DNA of 64,000 nucleotides from Betaproteobacteria bacterium MOLA814 (GTDB lineage: Bacteria; Pseudomonadota; Gammaproteobacteria; Burkholderiales; Burkholderiaceae_C), in NCBI GenBank assembly GCA_000496475.1, contig AYMW01000001.1:1001358-1065357 (forward strand), given 5' to 3'. A program made the position numbers and the translations under genes. This document shows positions 53,203 to 62,185 of this stretch, in pieces. Under the pieces are notes generated by a model. The model saw nothing but the letters and a program-made list of their open reading frames with translations, did no database searches and was not told where the DNA came from. Each line of letters begins with the position of its first letter. Position 1 is the first letter of the stretch.

Positions 53203-53883
53203 ATGGGACACCTCTATTTAGTACGCCACGGCCAGGCTTCATTTGGCGCCGACAACTACGACCAGCTCAGCGAATTGGGCGGCCGGCAAAGTGAACGCTT
53301 AGGCCAATACTTCGCGTCTAAAGGCAGGGCCTTTGACACGGTGGTTACGGGGAGTCTGGTACGGCACACCCAGACTTGGGCAGGTATTGAGCGCGGCTTG
53401 GGCCTGCCGCCTGGGCAATGCACCGTGCAAGTTGAGCCAGGCTTGAATGAGTACGACAGCCACGCGGTGATCAACGCCATCAACCCAGGCCCGCTGCCTG
53501 CGTTGTCAGAGCCTGGTGCGTATCAAACCTACTTTCGCTTGCTGCGGGACGGGTTGCGCGCATGGATGGACGGTGTGGTCACTCCTGTTGGTATGCCTGA
53601 CTACGACACATTCAGGAGCGACATTGTTGAGGTTCTCAAACGCGTACGCGACAACAACGCAGGCAAACGCGTGTTGGTGGTGAGCAGCGGCGGGCCCATT
53701 TCCACCACCATTGGCTATCTTCTCAGCACGCCGGCAGAAACCACCATTGAATTGAACTACCAAATTCGCAACACCGCGCTGACCGAGTGCCGCATCACAA
53801 GTAAAGGCTTGCGCTTGGTCAGTTTCAACGCACTGCCGCACCTAGACAACGACGCAGATGCGGCGTTGCACACCCACACATAA
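53203..53883 (+). CDS. histidine phosphatase (phosphoglycerate mutase-like)
   Basis: A 226-aa branch-1 histidine phosphatase: LYLVRHGQASFG with phospho-accepting His9, then VTGSLVRHTQTW and VVSSGGPISTTIGYLL carrying the second His position replaced by a GGPI form common in this subgroup. The substrate is unknown. ATG 53203 begins the usual N-terminus; a GTG at 53185 would add six residues. Its stop is 2 nt from that of the convergent creatininase-family gene. Confidence 0.83.
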   Translation: MGHLYLVRHGQASFGADNYDQLSELGGRQSERLGQYFASKGRAFDTVVTGSLVRHTQTWAGIERGLGLPPGQCTVQVEPGLNEYDSHAVINAINPGPLPALSEPGAYQTYFRLLRDGLRAWMDGVVTPVGMPDYDTFRSDIVEVLKRVRDNNAGKRVLVVSSGGPISTTIGYLLSTPAETTIELNYQIRNTALTECRITSKGLRLVSFNALPHLDNDADAALHTHT

Positions 53884-53885
53884 CG

Positions 53886-54761
53886 CTAGCCTCGCAGCGT
53901 CGTGTTTGGCAAGCCATCCATGTCAAGCCACAACTGAACCAACGACGCAGCGGCAGCTTGCAGCACGGCTTGACCCTTCTCGGCACTGGCGGCGGCGGCG
54001 TTGCCTGCTGCACCGGCTGGGTTGATGTCTTGCATCTGCCATGCCAACTTGGCGCTTTTTCCATTGCCCAGTATGTGGGTGCTGTTTGCCCGGACTTCTG
54101 AACTAGAGCTGAAGTTCAAGGCCTCGGCCATGTTCACCAACTCGGGCTTGATCGCCAGCATCATGGAGGTTTCTATATCGCCAGCATGCGAACCAAAGCG
54201 GTGCTCGTGCGCGGAAAACAATTGATGCACGTCGTCACCCAACGGCAGGGCAAACCAGTTCACGCTGACCACCAACATGCCCAAGCGGTTGCGCAAATCA
54301 CGCGCCACCAAATCCAGCGCGCCAACTTGCCCGCCGTGCGCGTTGAACAGCACCAGCTTGTTGATACCGCTGGCATGCACGGCCTCTCCCAACTCTGTCC
54401 ACAGGGCAATGAGCGTGTTGCTGCTCAGGCTCAACGTGCCCGGGAATGTGGCGTGCTCTGGACTAAAGCCAACAGGCTGCAGCGGCAAGGCCAACACCGA
54501 CGGGCAATTGGCCACGCCGTTTGCCAGCCCCAACGCCTTGGACAATATGCAGTCGGCCAAGTCACTGTCCACGCTCAATGGCAAGTGCGGGCCATGTTGC
54601 TCGGTGGCACCCAGCGGCAACACGGCGATGGCTCGATGGCGGTCTAGGGCTAAAAAGTCTGGCGACTTTAAATCTGCCCACAAGCCGTGATGGGTGTGCG
54701 TCTTTGGCGCAGCCTGGGCTGTTGGCCTAGAGGGGGGTGTCGTAGGTGTGGCGCTGTGCAT
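53886..54761 (-). CDS. creatininase-family amidohydrolase
   Basis: A 291-aa metal-dependent hydrolase. Family metal ligands are in GATEQHGPHLPLSVDSDLAD (Glu54, His56, Asp65), NAHGGQVGALDLVARDLR, and HAGDIETSMML. Relatives hydrolyse creatinine, formamidopyrimidines or the mycofactocin precursor; which reaction applies is not clear. The first 27 residues are a Thr/Pro/His-rich extension, perhaps not translated if a later start is used. It is divergent from the DsbD-like gene. Confidence 0.87.
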   Translation of the reverse strand: MHSATPTTPPSRPTAQAAPKTHTHHGLWADLKSPDFLALDRHRAIAVLPLGATEQHGPHLPLSVDSDLADCILSKALGLANGVANCPSVLALPLQPVGFSPEHATFPGTLSLSSNTLIALWTELGEAVHASGINKLVLFNAHGGQVGALDLVARDLRNRLGMLVVSVNWFALPLGDDVHQLFSAHEHRFGSHAGDIETSMMLAIKPELVNMAEALNFSSSSEVRANSTHILGNGKSAKLAWQMQDINPAGAAGNAAAASAEKGQAVLQAAAASLVQLWLDMDGLPNTTLRG

Positions 54762-54895
54762 GGGTGCAGTGTAATGCCGCCGGATAATATGGAACCAATT
54801 GCAGGCAGTAACCTCTCAGTCATTGAGGCGGTTTTTACACATACACAGGCGTTTGCCCCACCGAACCCATTTCAGCAAGTCTTATTGTTATCCAC

Positions 54896-57238
54896 ATGCT
54901 TATGCGCCTTCCCCCTTTCTTTGCTTCCACCTTGCCCGCCTGCGTTCTGACGTGTGCGCTGGCCACGCTTGGCGTGACAGTCTCGCTAGGCGCTGCCAGC
55001 GCTCAGGCTCAAACCACGGCGGGCTACAACGCTTTGGCCGACTTGGGCATGGCCAACACACAGGACCAGTTGGCTGCGCCAGCCGCACTGCCCAAGCGCA
55101 TTGGCGAATCTTCAGACACCGCAACCAGCACACAAACCAACGCCCAGTTGCTGGCGTATGCACCTCATGGCGTGTCGCCAGGAAAGACCATTTGGCTGGG
55201 CCTGCGCATTGCCCATGCACCGAACTGGCACACCTACTGGAAAAACTCTGGCGACTCTGGCCTGCCCACCACACTGCGCTGGCAATTGCCTGCGGGCTGG
55301 CAACTCGGCGAGCTGGCTTGGCCTACGCCTAAAAAGTTTTCTCTAGGCCCGCTCGCCAACTATGGTTTTGACGGTACCGTGTTGCTGACCACGCCTGTTG
55401 TGCTGCCCGCCCAACTGGACACACCACCGGGCTCAAGCTTTGACGTTGGCTTGCAAGCCGACTGGCTGGCTTGCAAAACCGAGTGCATCCCAGAAGACGC
55501 CACACTCGCACTCACGCTGCCCAGCAATGCACCGCTCACGTCACACGCCCCGCTGTTTGACGATGCCTTTGCGCGGGTGCCCAAGCCTATAAGGGCACAA
55601 GCCGTCGTGACACCAACTGCAGACAGCACCACGTGGCGCGTGGCAGGTTTACCTGCCCAGTGGGTAGGGCAACCTGTGGAGTTGTTCCCAGAAACAACAG
55701 GCCTCGTTGCACCCGGCGCGCCTTGGACACAAGCTTGGGACACCCGTTCGGACCAAGCGGTGTGGACGGCACAAGTGCCCCAACATGCGTTTAGGTCAGA
55801 CTCACCTACACACATCGACACAGTTTTAGCGCTGGCGCAGCAAGACAAAGGCCTGCCCAGCGCGGCTGGTGTGCGCATACAAGTTGCGTTAGAGGGAGAA
55901 TGGCCAGCTGTGAAAGCGCTCACAACCGTGAGCCCTGCGTTGCAGACGGCGCTTGACGCGGCGCAGTCGCAAGCCACAAACACCACAAGCGCCGTGCCTG
56001 TCTCAACCGCCACACTGCTGTTAACGCTTGGCGCGGCCTTGCTGGGTGGCTTGTTACTCAACCTCATGCCATGCGTGTTTCCGGTGTTGGCGCTGAAGGT
56101 GTTGGCATTTGCACGACCCACCCAGCACACACGGAACGGCTTGAGCAGTCACCAACGTGCGGGCTTGGCCTACACCGCCGGCGTGGTGGTGTCGTTTGTG
56201 ACGTTAGGCGGTGTGTTGTTGACGCTGCGCGCGGCAGGCGAGGCACTTGGCTGGGGCTTTCAATTGCAAAACCCAATGGTTGTGAGCGCCTTGGCCGTGT
56301 TGTTTACGCTGATTGCGCTCAACTTGTTAGGCGTGTTTGAGTTTGGCGCCATGCTCCCGCAAAGCCTGCTCAATGCGCGTGCCAAAAGCCCCAGCACAGA
56401 TGCTTTTTTGTCTGGTGTGTTGGCCACTGCGGTGGCGTCGCCTTGCACCGCGCCATTTATGGGCGCGTCGCTTGGCTTGGCCATTGTGTGGCCCACCGCG
56501 CAAGCCTTGGCTGTGTTTGCCGCTCTGGGCGTGGGCATGGCCGCGCCTTATTTGTTGGCCAGTTGGGTGCCCAGCGTCGCCAACTTGCTGCCAAAGCCAG
56601 GGGCATGGATGGTCACGTTTAAAACCTTAATGGCCTTCCCCATGCTGGCCACAGTCGTGTGGCTGATGTGGGTGGTGGGGCAGCAAACCAGCATGAACGG
56701 CGCGGCAGCCTTGATGCTGTTGTTGGTCATGCTGGCATTTGCTGTATGGGCGTGGCAGCAAGGTCACAGCGCCCGCACAAGTCGGACATGGCGCATGGTG
56801 GGTGCCGCCTTGTTGGCCATCAGCGCATGGAGCTTATGGGGCCCCATGACGCAAACGTCTTTTGCAACGGCAGGAAACAGCTCACACACCGCGTTAAGCA
56901 CCGCCCTGTGGCAAACATGGACGCCCACAGCGGTGCAGGAGCGCTTAGACAATGGGCAGACCGTGTTTGTTGACTTCACAGCCGCATGGTGTGTGACCTG
57001 CCAAGTCAACGAGCTCACCACGCTTGCCAGCGAGCCAGTGCTGACCGCTTTTAAAACCAACAACATCGCCCTGCTCAAAGCCGACTGGACCAAACGTGAC
57101 CCAGCCATCACGCAAGCACTCAACGACTTACAACGCAGCGGTGTGCCCACCTATGCGGTGTACAGCCCTGGGCGAGCACCCCTGGTGCTGACGGAAATAC
57201 TCAGCCATGCAGTTGTGATTGCCGCGGTTACCCAGTAA
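54896..57238 (+). CDS. DsbD/ScsB-type thiol:disulfide interchange protein
   Basis: A 780-aa inner-membrane reductant carrier with three parts: signal peptide (cleaved near AQAQ) and an N-terminal periplasmic domain with DWLACKTECIPE; a central eight-helix domain with LLNLMPCVFPVLALKVLAF and VASPCTAPFMGA, each holding one redox Cys; and a C-terminal thioredoxin domain with FTAAWCVTCQVNE. It moves electrons from cytoplasmic thioredoxin to periplasmic partners. The long N-terminal domain is closer to ScsB than to classical DsbD. Confidence 0.9.
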   Translation: MLMRLPPFFASTLPACVLTCALATLGVTVSLGAASAQAQTTAGYNALADLGMANTQDQLAAPAALPKRIGESSDTATSTQTNAQLLAYAPHGVSPGKTIWLGLRIAHAPNWHTYWKNSGDSGLPTTLRWQLPAGWQLGELAWPTPKKFSLGPLANYGFDGTVLLTTPVVLPAQLDTPPGSSFDVGLQADWLACKTECIPEDATLALTLPSNAPLTSHAPLFDDAFARVPKPIRAQAVVTPTADSTTWRVAGLPAQWVGQPVELFPETTGLVAPGAPWTQAWDTRSDQAVWTAQVPQHAFRSDSPTHIDTVLALAQQDKGLPSAAGVRIQVALEGEWPAVKALTTVSPALQTALDAAQSQATNTTSAVPVSTATLLLTLGAALLGGLLLNLMPCVFPVLALKVLAFARPTQHTRNGLSSHQRAGLAYTAGVVVSFVTLGGVLLTLRAAGEALGWGFQLQNPMVVSALAVLFTLIALNLLGVFEFGAMLPQSLLNARAKSPSTDAFLSGVLATAVASPCTAPFMGASLGLAIVWPTAQALAVFAALGVGMAAPYLLASWVPSVANLLPKPGAWMVTFKTLMAFPMLATVVWLMWVVGQQTSMNGAAALMLLLVMLAFAVWAWQQGHSARTSRTWRMVGAALLAISAWSLWGPMTQTSFATAGNSSHTALSTALWQTWTPTAVQERLDNGQTVFVDFTAAWCVTCQVNELTTLASEPVLTAFKTNNIALLKADWTKRDPAITQALNDLQRSGVPTYAVYSPGRAPLVLTEILSHAVVIAAVTQ

Positions 57239-57344
57239 GCCTGAATCTTTAAATCCCACCACACACTGCGGACCAGCTCATAACCAAATGAGTTGTCTCG
57301 AAGCCGCGCTTAAAACAAACGCTACAAACTGCGACAATTAGCCC

Positions 57345-58436
57345 ATGTTTGCCCCACTACAAAACGATACATTCATACGCGCTTGTTTGCGCCAGTCCAC
57401 TACACACACGCCGATATGGCTGATGCGCCAAGCTGGGCGTTATTTGCCTGAGTACCGCGAAACGCGAGCCAAAGCAGGCAGTTTCATGGGCTTGGCGACC
57501 AACACAGACTACGCGACAGAAGTAACGCTGCAGCCACTGGAGCGTTTTCCGTTAGATGCAGCCATCTTATTTTCAGACATCCTCACCGTGCCAGATGCCA
57601 TGGGCTTGGGCCTGAGTTTTGCCATCGGCGAAGGCCCCAAGTTTGAACGAACTGTGCGCGATGAAGCCGCGGTCAATGCACTGCATGTGCCAGACATGGC
57701 CAAGCTGCAATACGTATTCGATGCAGTCACCTCCATTCGCACAGCTTTGCACGGGCGTGTGCCACTGATTGGCTTTTCTGGCAGCCCGTGGACGCTGGCC
57801 TGCTACATGGTCGAAGGTGGTGGCTCCAGTGACTACCGTATGGTCAAAACGCTGATGTACCAGCGCCCTGACCTGATGCACCGGATCTTAGAAATTAATG
57901 CCGACGCCGTGGCCCTGTACCTCAACACCCAAATTGAGGCCGGCGCACAAGCGGCCATGATTTTTGACAGTTGGGGCGGTGTATTGGCCGACGGCGCGTT
58001 TCAAACGTTTAGCATGGCCTATACCCACCGGGTGCTGAACAAGGTGCATACCGAGTTCAACGGCGTGAAAATTCCCAGGCTGGTGTTCACCAAAGGCGGC
58101 GGCATGTGGCTAGACGACATGCAACAACTGCCCTGCGATGTATTAGGCATGGACTGGACAGTGAACCTCAGCCAGGCCCGCGCCAAACTGGGTGATACCC
58201 ACGCGCTGCAAGGCAACCTAGATCCCAACGCCTTGTTTGCCGCGCCAGAACAGGTGGCTCAACTGGGGCGCCAAGTGCTGGACAGTTTTGGCAAACCACA
58301 CATGGGTGACGGCACAGGCCACACACATATTTTCAACTTGGGCCACGGCATCAACCAGTTCACCCCGCCTGAGAGCGTCGCCGCCCTGGTGGAGGCTGTG
58401 CACAGCCACTCCAAACAACTTCGGGCTCAGGCCTAG
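57345..58436 (+). CDS. hemE: uroporphyrinogen decarboxylase
   Basis: A 363-aa enzyme that decarboxylates uroporphyrinogen III to coproporphyrinogen III in haem synthesis. The two PROSITE-type signatures are present: [17 protein letters not shown] near the N-terminus and [19 protein letters not shown], with [14 protein letters not shown] between. Length is normal. It is upstream of priA in the same direction with a 331-bp AT-rich spacer. Confidence 0.97.
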   Translation: MFAPLQNDTFIRACLRQSTTHTPIWLMRQAGRYLPEYRETRAKAGSFMGLATNTDYATEVTLQPLERFPLDAAILFSDILTVPDAMGLGLSFAIGEGPKFERTVRDEAAVNALHVPDMAKLQYVFDAVTSIRTALHGRVPLIGFSGSPWTLACYMVEGGGSSDYRMVKTLMYQRPDLMHRILEINADAVALYLNTQIEAGAQAAMIFDSWGGVLADGAFQTFSMAYTHRVLNKVHTEFNGVKIPRLVFTKGGGMWLDDMQQLPCDVLGMDWTVNLSQARAKLGDTHALQGNLDPNALFAAPEQVAQLGRQVLDSFGKPHMGDGTGHTHIFNLGHGINQFTPPESVAALVEAVHSHSKQLRAQA

Positions 58437-58633
58437 CACATAATTTACCAAACAACATGACAATTTTCTGATTTTTATACCCACTTGTGCACAGAAGTGG
58501 GGCTACGAGGCAAACACACAGACTGGGTAATAAAAAAATACACATGATTGGCATTGGTTAAGTAAGTTATTGATTTTAAATAACAAAATTCAAATGCTTA
58601 AAAAATAAGCAATCTAAGAAAACCCCCAGTTTC

Positions 58634-58654
58634 ATGTGACATACGCTGTCACAT
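58634..58654. repeat. 21-bp inverted repeat upstream of priA
   Basis: ATGTGACA (58634-58641) and TGTCACAT (58647-58654) are perfect 8-bp arms around TACGC. It is operator-like; the half-site spacing does not fit a CRP site. Confidence 0.5.
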
Positions 58655-58672
58655 ATGCAGTTATTAACAAAG

Positions 58673-58681
58673 TTATCCACA
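58673..58681 (+). promoter_or_regulatory. consensus DnaA box
   Basis: TTATCCACA, an exact match to the high-affinity DnaA box, 87 nt upstream of the priA start and next to an AT-rich tract. Confidence 0.6.
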
Positions 58682-58767
58682 GAAAATTGGGACAACTACA
58701 AGTCTCATTTCAAATCAACCACTTAGCCCTTTTACCGCTACATTGAATGAGCAACCCCGCCTAAACC

Positions 58768-60933
58768 ATGGCTTATTGGCCCACCGTCATCGTTGCCACG
58801 CCCGCACACTCGCAACTCAGCCATGCGCTGAGCTACGCCTGCGATCAAGAATTAGCGCCCGGGACTTTGGTCAGGGTGCCGTTGGGCAAACGCGACACAT
58901 TGGGGGTGGTCTCAAGCTGTGGCACCGAACTCCCCGCAAATGTTCAAGCCGTCAACGTCAAACCCATCAGCGAGGTGCTGGATGGGCTGTCACCCCTCAA
59001 CGCCGAGTGGCTGCAGTTGATGCGCTTTGCCGCCAAGTACTACCAACGCGGCGTCGGGGAAGTGGCACTGGCGGCACTGCCACCTGAACTGCGCAAGCTT
59101 GATCCTACCCAGTTGGCTAGGCGCTTAAAACGCAACGCCAAGGCTGCCGGCGAGGCTCATCACGGCGAAGCAACTGACGCCGCAGAACAGGTCGAAGATA
59201 CAAGCCGCGAGCACAAACATGCCAGTTCCAGCTCCGACACCAACGCCACCGCGCTAGAAGCCAGCCCAGAACAAGCCCATGCCTTGGCGCACATTGAGGC
59301 CACCACCCAGCCCATATTGCTGTTCGGCGCGACGGGCAGCGGCAAGACCGAGGTGTATTTGCAAACCGCTGCCAAACTGCTGGCCAGCAGCCCAAACGCG
59401 CAAGTGCTGATACTGGTGCCTGAAATCAACCTAACGCCCCAACTGGAAAGCCGATTCAGCAGCCGCTTTGCCGCTTATGGCGTGGTGTCCCTGCACAGTG
59501 GCCTCACCCCGGCGCAGCGCTTGCAAAACTGGCTCAGTGCGCACCTAGGTGCCGCGCGCATTGTGCTGGGCACACGCATGGCCGTGTTTGCCAGCATGCC
59601 CCATTTGCGCCTCATCGTGGTGGACGAAGAGCACGACCCCAGCTACAAAAGCCAAGAAGGTGCGCGCTATTCAGCCCGCGACTTGGCGGTTTACCGCTCG
59701 CACGCCATAGCGGGTTGTCGCGTGCTGTTGGGCTCTGCCACGCCGTCGCTCGAAACCTGGCATGCCACTGAAACAGGGCGCTACCAGCGCCTGGCCATGC
59801 CGAGTCGCATAGGCGGTGCTGCGTTGCCCAAGCTGCGCTTGGTTGATATGGGCAAGCAACCCAAACAAACCGTCATCGCGCCGGCTCTGCTAGACGCTAT
59901 TGCCGAGCGCGCGCAGCGCGGCGAACAAAGCTTGCTGCTGCTGAACCGCCGCGGCTACGCGCCCGTGCTCAGCTGCGGCGACTGCGGTTGGAAAAGCCAA
60001 TGCCCGCATTGCAGCGCGCACCGCGTGTTTCACAAAATAGACCGCAGCCTGCGCTGCCACCACTGTGGCCTGCATGAGCGCGTGCCACATGCCTGCCCTG
60101 ACTGCGGCAACGTTGACATCCAAACGGTAGGTCGCGGCACGGAACAGCTTGAAGAACTGTTGGCCGACAAGCTGGCCAAACACCTGCGCGCCGACGGCCA
60201 CGCTTTGCGTGTGGCCCGCCTTGACGCAGACACCACTCGCCATAAAGGCGAACTCACAACGCAGTTGGCAGCCATGCACGCCGGCGAGGTGGACGTGTTG
60301 GTGGGCACGCAAATGGTCGCCAAGGGCCATGACTTCAGGGGCATTACGCTGGTAGCCGCCATCAACCCAGACGGGGCCTTGTTTGCCAGCGACTTCCGCG
60401 CGCCAGAGCGCTTGTTTGCGCTGCTGATGCAAGCGGCTGGGCGCGCTGGGCGCGACGCTGTCAAGATGGCGCAACTCACAGCACAGGGCAACAACGGCGC
60501 AGAGCTTTGGGTGCAAACCTGGCACCCCACTCACCCCTTGTTTGCGGCCCTGGCCAAACACGATTTCGCCGGCTTTACAACAACAGAACTGGTAGAGCGC
60601 GAGGCCGCTATGCTGCCGCCGTTTGCCTCACAAGCCTTGCTGCGCGCAGACGCAAAAAGTCAGGCTGCGGCCCAAACATTTTTGAACCAAGCCCGCGACG
60701 CGGCCAACGCGGTTGCCGAAGAGATGGGCGTGGGCATTTACCCGGCCGTTCCGCTCACCATTGCCCGTGTAGCCAACGTAGAGCGCGCACAAATGCTGGT
60801 CGAATGCGCCAACCGCGCCACCTTGCAAAAGTTTTTAGCACAGTGGCACACCACGCTGCACGAACTGCGCGCAACCCCTGCCGGCAAAGCCATCATCCGC
60901 TGGGCCATTGATGTAGACCCGTTGGCAATTTAG
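58768..60933 (+). CDS. priA: primosomal replication protein N' (PriA helicase)
   Basis: A 721-aa 3'-to-5' helicase for replication restart. After the N-terminal 3'BD domain come Walker A GATGSGKTEVYL, LVPEINLTPQ, the DEAH-type motif VDEEHDPSYKSQEG, the zinc-binding cysteines (SCGDCGWKSQCPHCSAHR and RCHHCGLHERVPHACPDCG) and motif VGTQMVAKGHDFRGITLV, ending with the C-terminal domain. A Ser/Thr-rich linker (about residues 125-165) separates the DNA-binding and helicase parts. Confidence 0.97.
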   Translation: MAYWPTVIVATPAHSQLSHALSYACDQELAPGTLVRVPLGKRDTLGVVSSCGTELPANVQAVNVKPISEVLDGLSPLNAEWLQLMRFAAKYYQRGVGEVALAALPPELRKLDPTQLARRLKRNAKAAGEAHHGEATDAAEQVEDTSREHKHASSSSDTNATALEASPEQAHALAHIEATTQPILLFGATGSGKTEVYLQTAAKLLASSPNAQVLILVPEINLTPQLESRFSSRFAAYGVVSLHSGLTPAQRLQNWLSAHLGAARIVLGTRMAVFASMPHLRLIVVDEEHDPSYKSQEGARYSARDLAVYRSHAIAGCRVLLGSATPSLETWHATETGRYQRLAMPSRIGGAALPKLRLVDMGKQPKQTVIAPALLDAIAERAQRGEQSLLLLNRRGYAPVLSCGDCGWKSQCPHCSAHRVFHKIDRSLRCHHCGLHERVPHACPDCGNVDIQTVGRGTEQLEELLADKLAKHLRADGHALRVARLDADTTRHKGELTTQLAAMHAGEVDVLVGTQMVAKGHDFRGITLVAAINPDGALFASDFRAPERLFALLMQAAGRAGRDAVKMAQLTAQGNNGAELWVQTWHPTHPLFAALAKHDFAGFTTTELVEREAAMLPPFASQALLRADAKSQAAAQTFLNQARDAANAVAEEMGVGIYPAVPLTIARVANVERAQMLVECANRATLQKFLAQWHTTLHELRATPAGKAIIRWAIDVDPLAI

Positions 60934-60969
60934 CCTGCAAACAGCCGCAGTGGGCTCACATGCTTGGGT

Positions 60970-61923
60970 TTAAACCCGCCAACTCACCACCGCAGAAAAA
61001 GTCACAAATGACGCGGTGGTTGTGAGCAAAATAATACGGGCTATGCGGCCGTTGTCTGCGCCAAAGCGCTCGGCCAACAGCGAGACGTTGCTGGCGCTTG
61101 GCAACGACGCCACCAGCAGCAGGCATGTGAGGGTGAACACATCCAACTCAAAACCCATGGCCCTGGCAATGAGGGCGCCTACAAATACCAAGAGGGGATG
61201 CACAAGCAGTTTGAGTACCACAACAGGCAAGTAATGCGACACAGGCATGGCATGCGCGCTGGTCATTTGCGAGCGAGCCAGCACAGCACCAATGGTGAAC
61301 AGGGCCACAGGTGACGCTGCATTTGCCAACAACGCCACACTGTCGTCTATGGGTGTGGGCAGCACCACTTGGTACGCACTGGCGACAGCGCCCAACACAA
61401 TAGCCCACGGCATAGGATTGCCCACCACGCCTGTAAGTGCCAGCTTGGCGGCACGCTTGGCACCCGCCACACCCGCGCCATCTAATCGCGACAAGGCGAC
61501 ACACAACGAACTCGTAATCACCAAGTCAATCAAAATGGTGGCGATTGCAGGGCCCGCACTGGCCGCACCCAAAATAGCCGCGAGCAACGGCACACCCATA
61601 AAGCCCGTGTTGGGAAACGCAGCCACCAAGGCCCCAAGGGACGCATCGTTCCACCCGATACCGTCTCGCTTGGTAACGCCAATCGCCAAAGCCACCATCA
61701 CCAACGCCACGCTCAGGTACAAGCCAAACACCACAGGGTTAAACAGCTCGGCAACTGGCGTGTTGGCTCCAAAGCGGTACAACATGCACGGCACTGCAAA
61801 ATACAGCACAAAACCATTCAAGCCAGGAATGGCAGGCAACGCGAGCCACCCGCGGTAGGTGGCAATATAGCCCGTCAGCACCAAAGCAAAAAAAGGAAAT
61901 GTGACGAGTAAGACGTTGAGCAT
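60970..61923 (-). CDS. AEC-family (auxin efflux carrier-like) transporter
   Basis: A 317-aa inner-membrane protein of the AEC family with about ten hydrophobic segments (LNVLLVTFPFFALVLTGYIATYRGWL at the start, and a C-terminal repeat DVFTLTCLLLVASLPSASNVSLLAERFG with the family's NV/P motifs). Likely exports or transports malate, malonate or similar acids. ATG 61923 begins the first helix; the frame extends to 62028 with unlikely sequence. It is convergent with priA (36 nt). Confidence 0.88.
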   Translation of the reverse strand: MLNVLLVTFPFFALVLTGYIATYRGWLALPAIPGLNGFVLYFAVPCMLYRFGANTPVAELFNPVVFGLYLSVALVMVALAIGVTKRDGIGWNDASLGALVAAFPNTGFMGVPLLAAILGAASAGPAIATILIDLVITSSLCVALSRLDGAGVAGAKRAAKLALTGVVGNPMPWAIVLGAVASAYQVVLPTPIDDSVALLANAASPVALFTIGAVLARSQMTSAHAMPVSHYLPVVVLKLLVHPLLVFVGALIARAMGFELDVFTLTCLLLVASLPSASNVSLLAERFGADNGRIARIILLTTTASFVTFSAVVSWRV

Positions 61924-62185
61924 GCCGTATTTTAGATGCCACAAACAGCTGCATGCTGCAAGCGACACGTGGCATGTCACCCAGCCGTCAATGCACAGGG
62001 GTTTTTCGCGTATGGACGGCAACGCCATCCAAGCACAGCGTTTCTATTGATAAGCCAGTCTTTGTCGTAGACCTCTTACATGGCCCCTCAGATCAAGTCT
62101 GAAGCGGACAGGCGAGTAGTTAATTGCATGACGAGCGGCAAGTCCTCGGGGTATCATTAAAAGCTTTGCGTGAGTGCTCCTATTT

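Larger units (their letters stand above)
58437..58767. other. 331-bp AT-rich intergenic region with DnaA box between hemE and priA
   Basis: No gene is visible. The stretch is strikingly AT-rich for this genome and contains, in order: an inverted repeat with arms CCCACTT/AAGTGGG (58480-58486 and 58495-58501) whose loop includes TTGTGCACA (58485-58493, one mismatch to the TTATnCACA DnaA box), a T/A-rich tract with small inverted repeats (58566-58584, 58596-58610), the 21-bp inverted repeat at 58634-58654, and a consensus DnaA box at 58673-58681. It may be a regulatory or replication-related site; no dnaA, dnaN or parAB gene is near, so it is not called oriC. Confidence 0.6.

Noticed and set aside
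58634-58654. CRP-binding site
   Set aside because: The TGTGA and TCACA half-sites are separated by 9 bp rather than 6.
58437-58767. Chromosomal origin oriC
   Set aside because: Only one consensus DnaA box and one near-match are present, and dnaA, dnaN, gyrB and parAB are not nearby. Kept as a finding, not as an origin.
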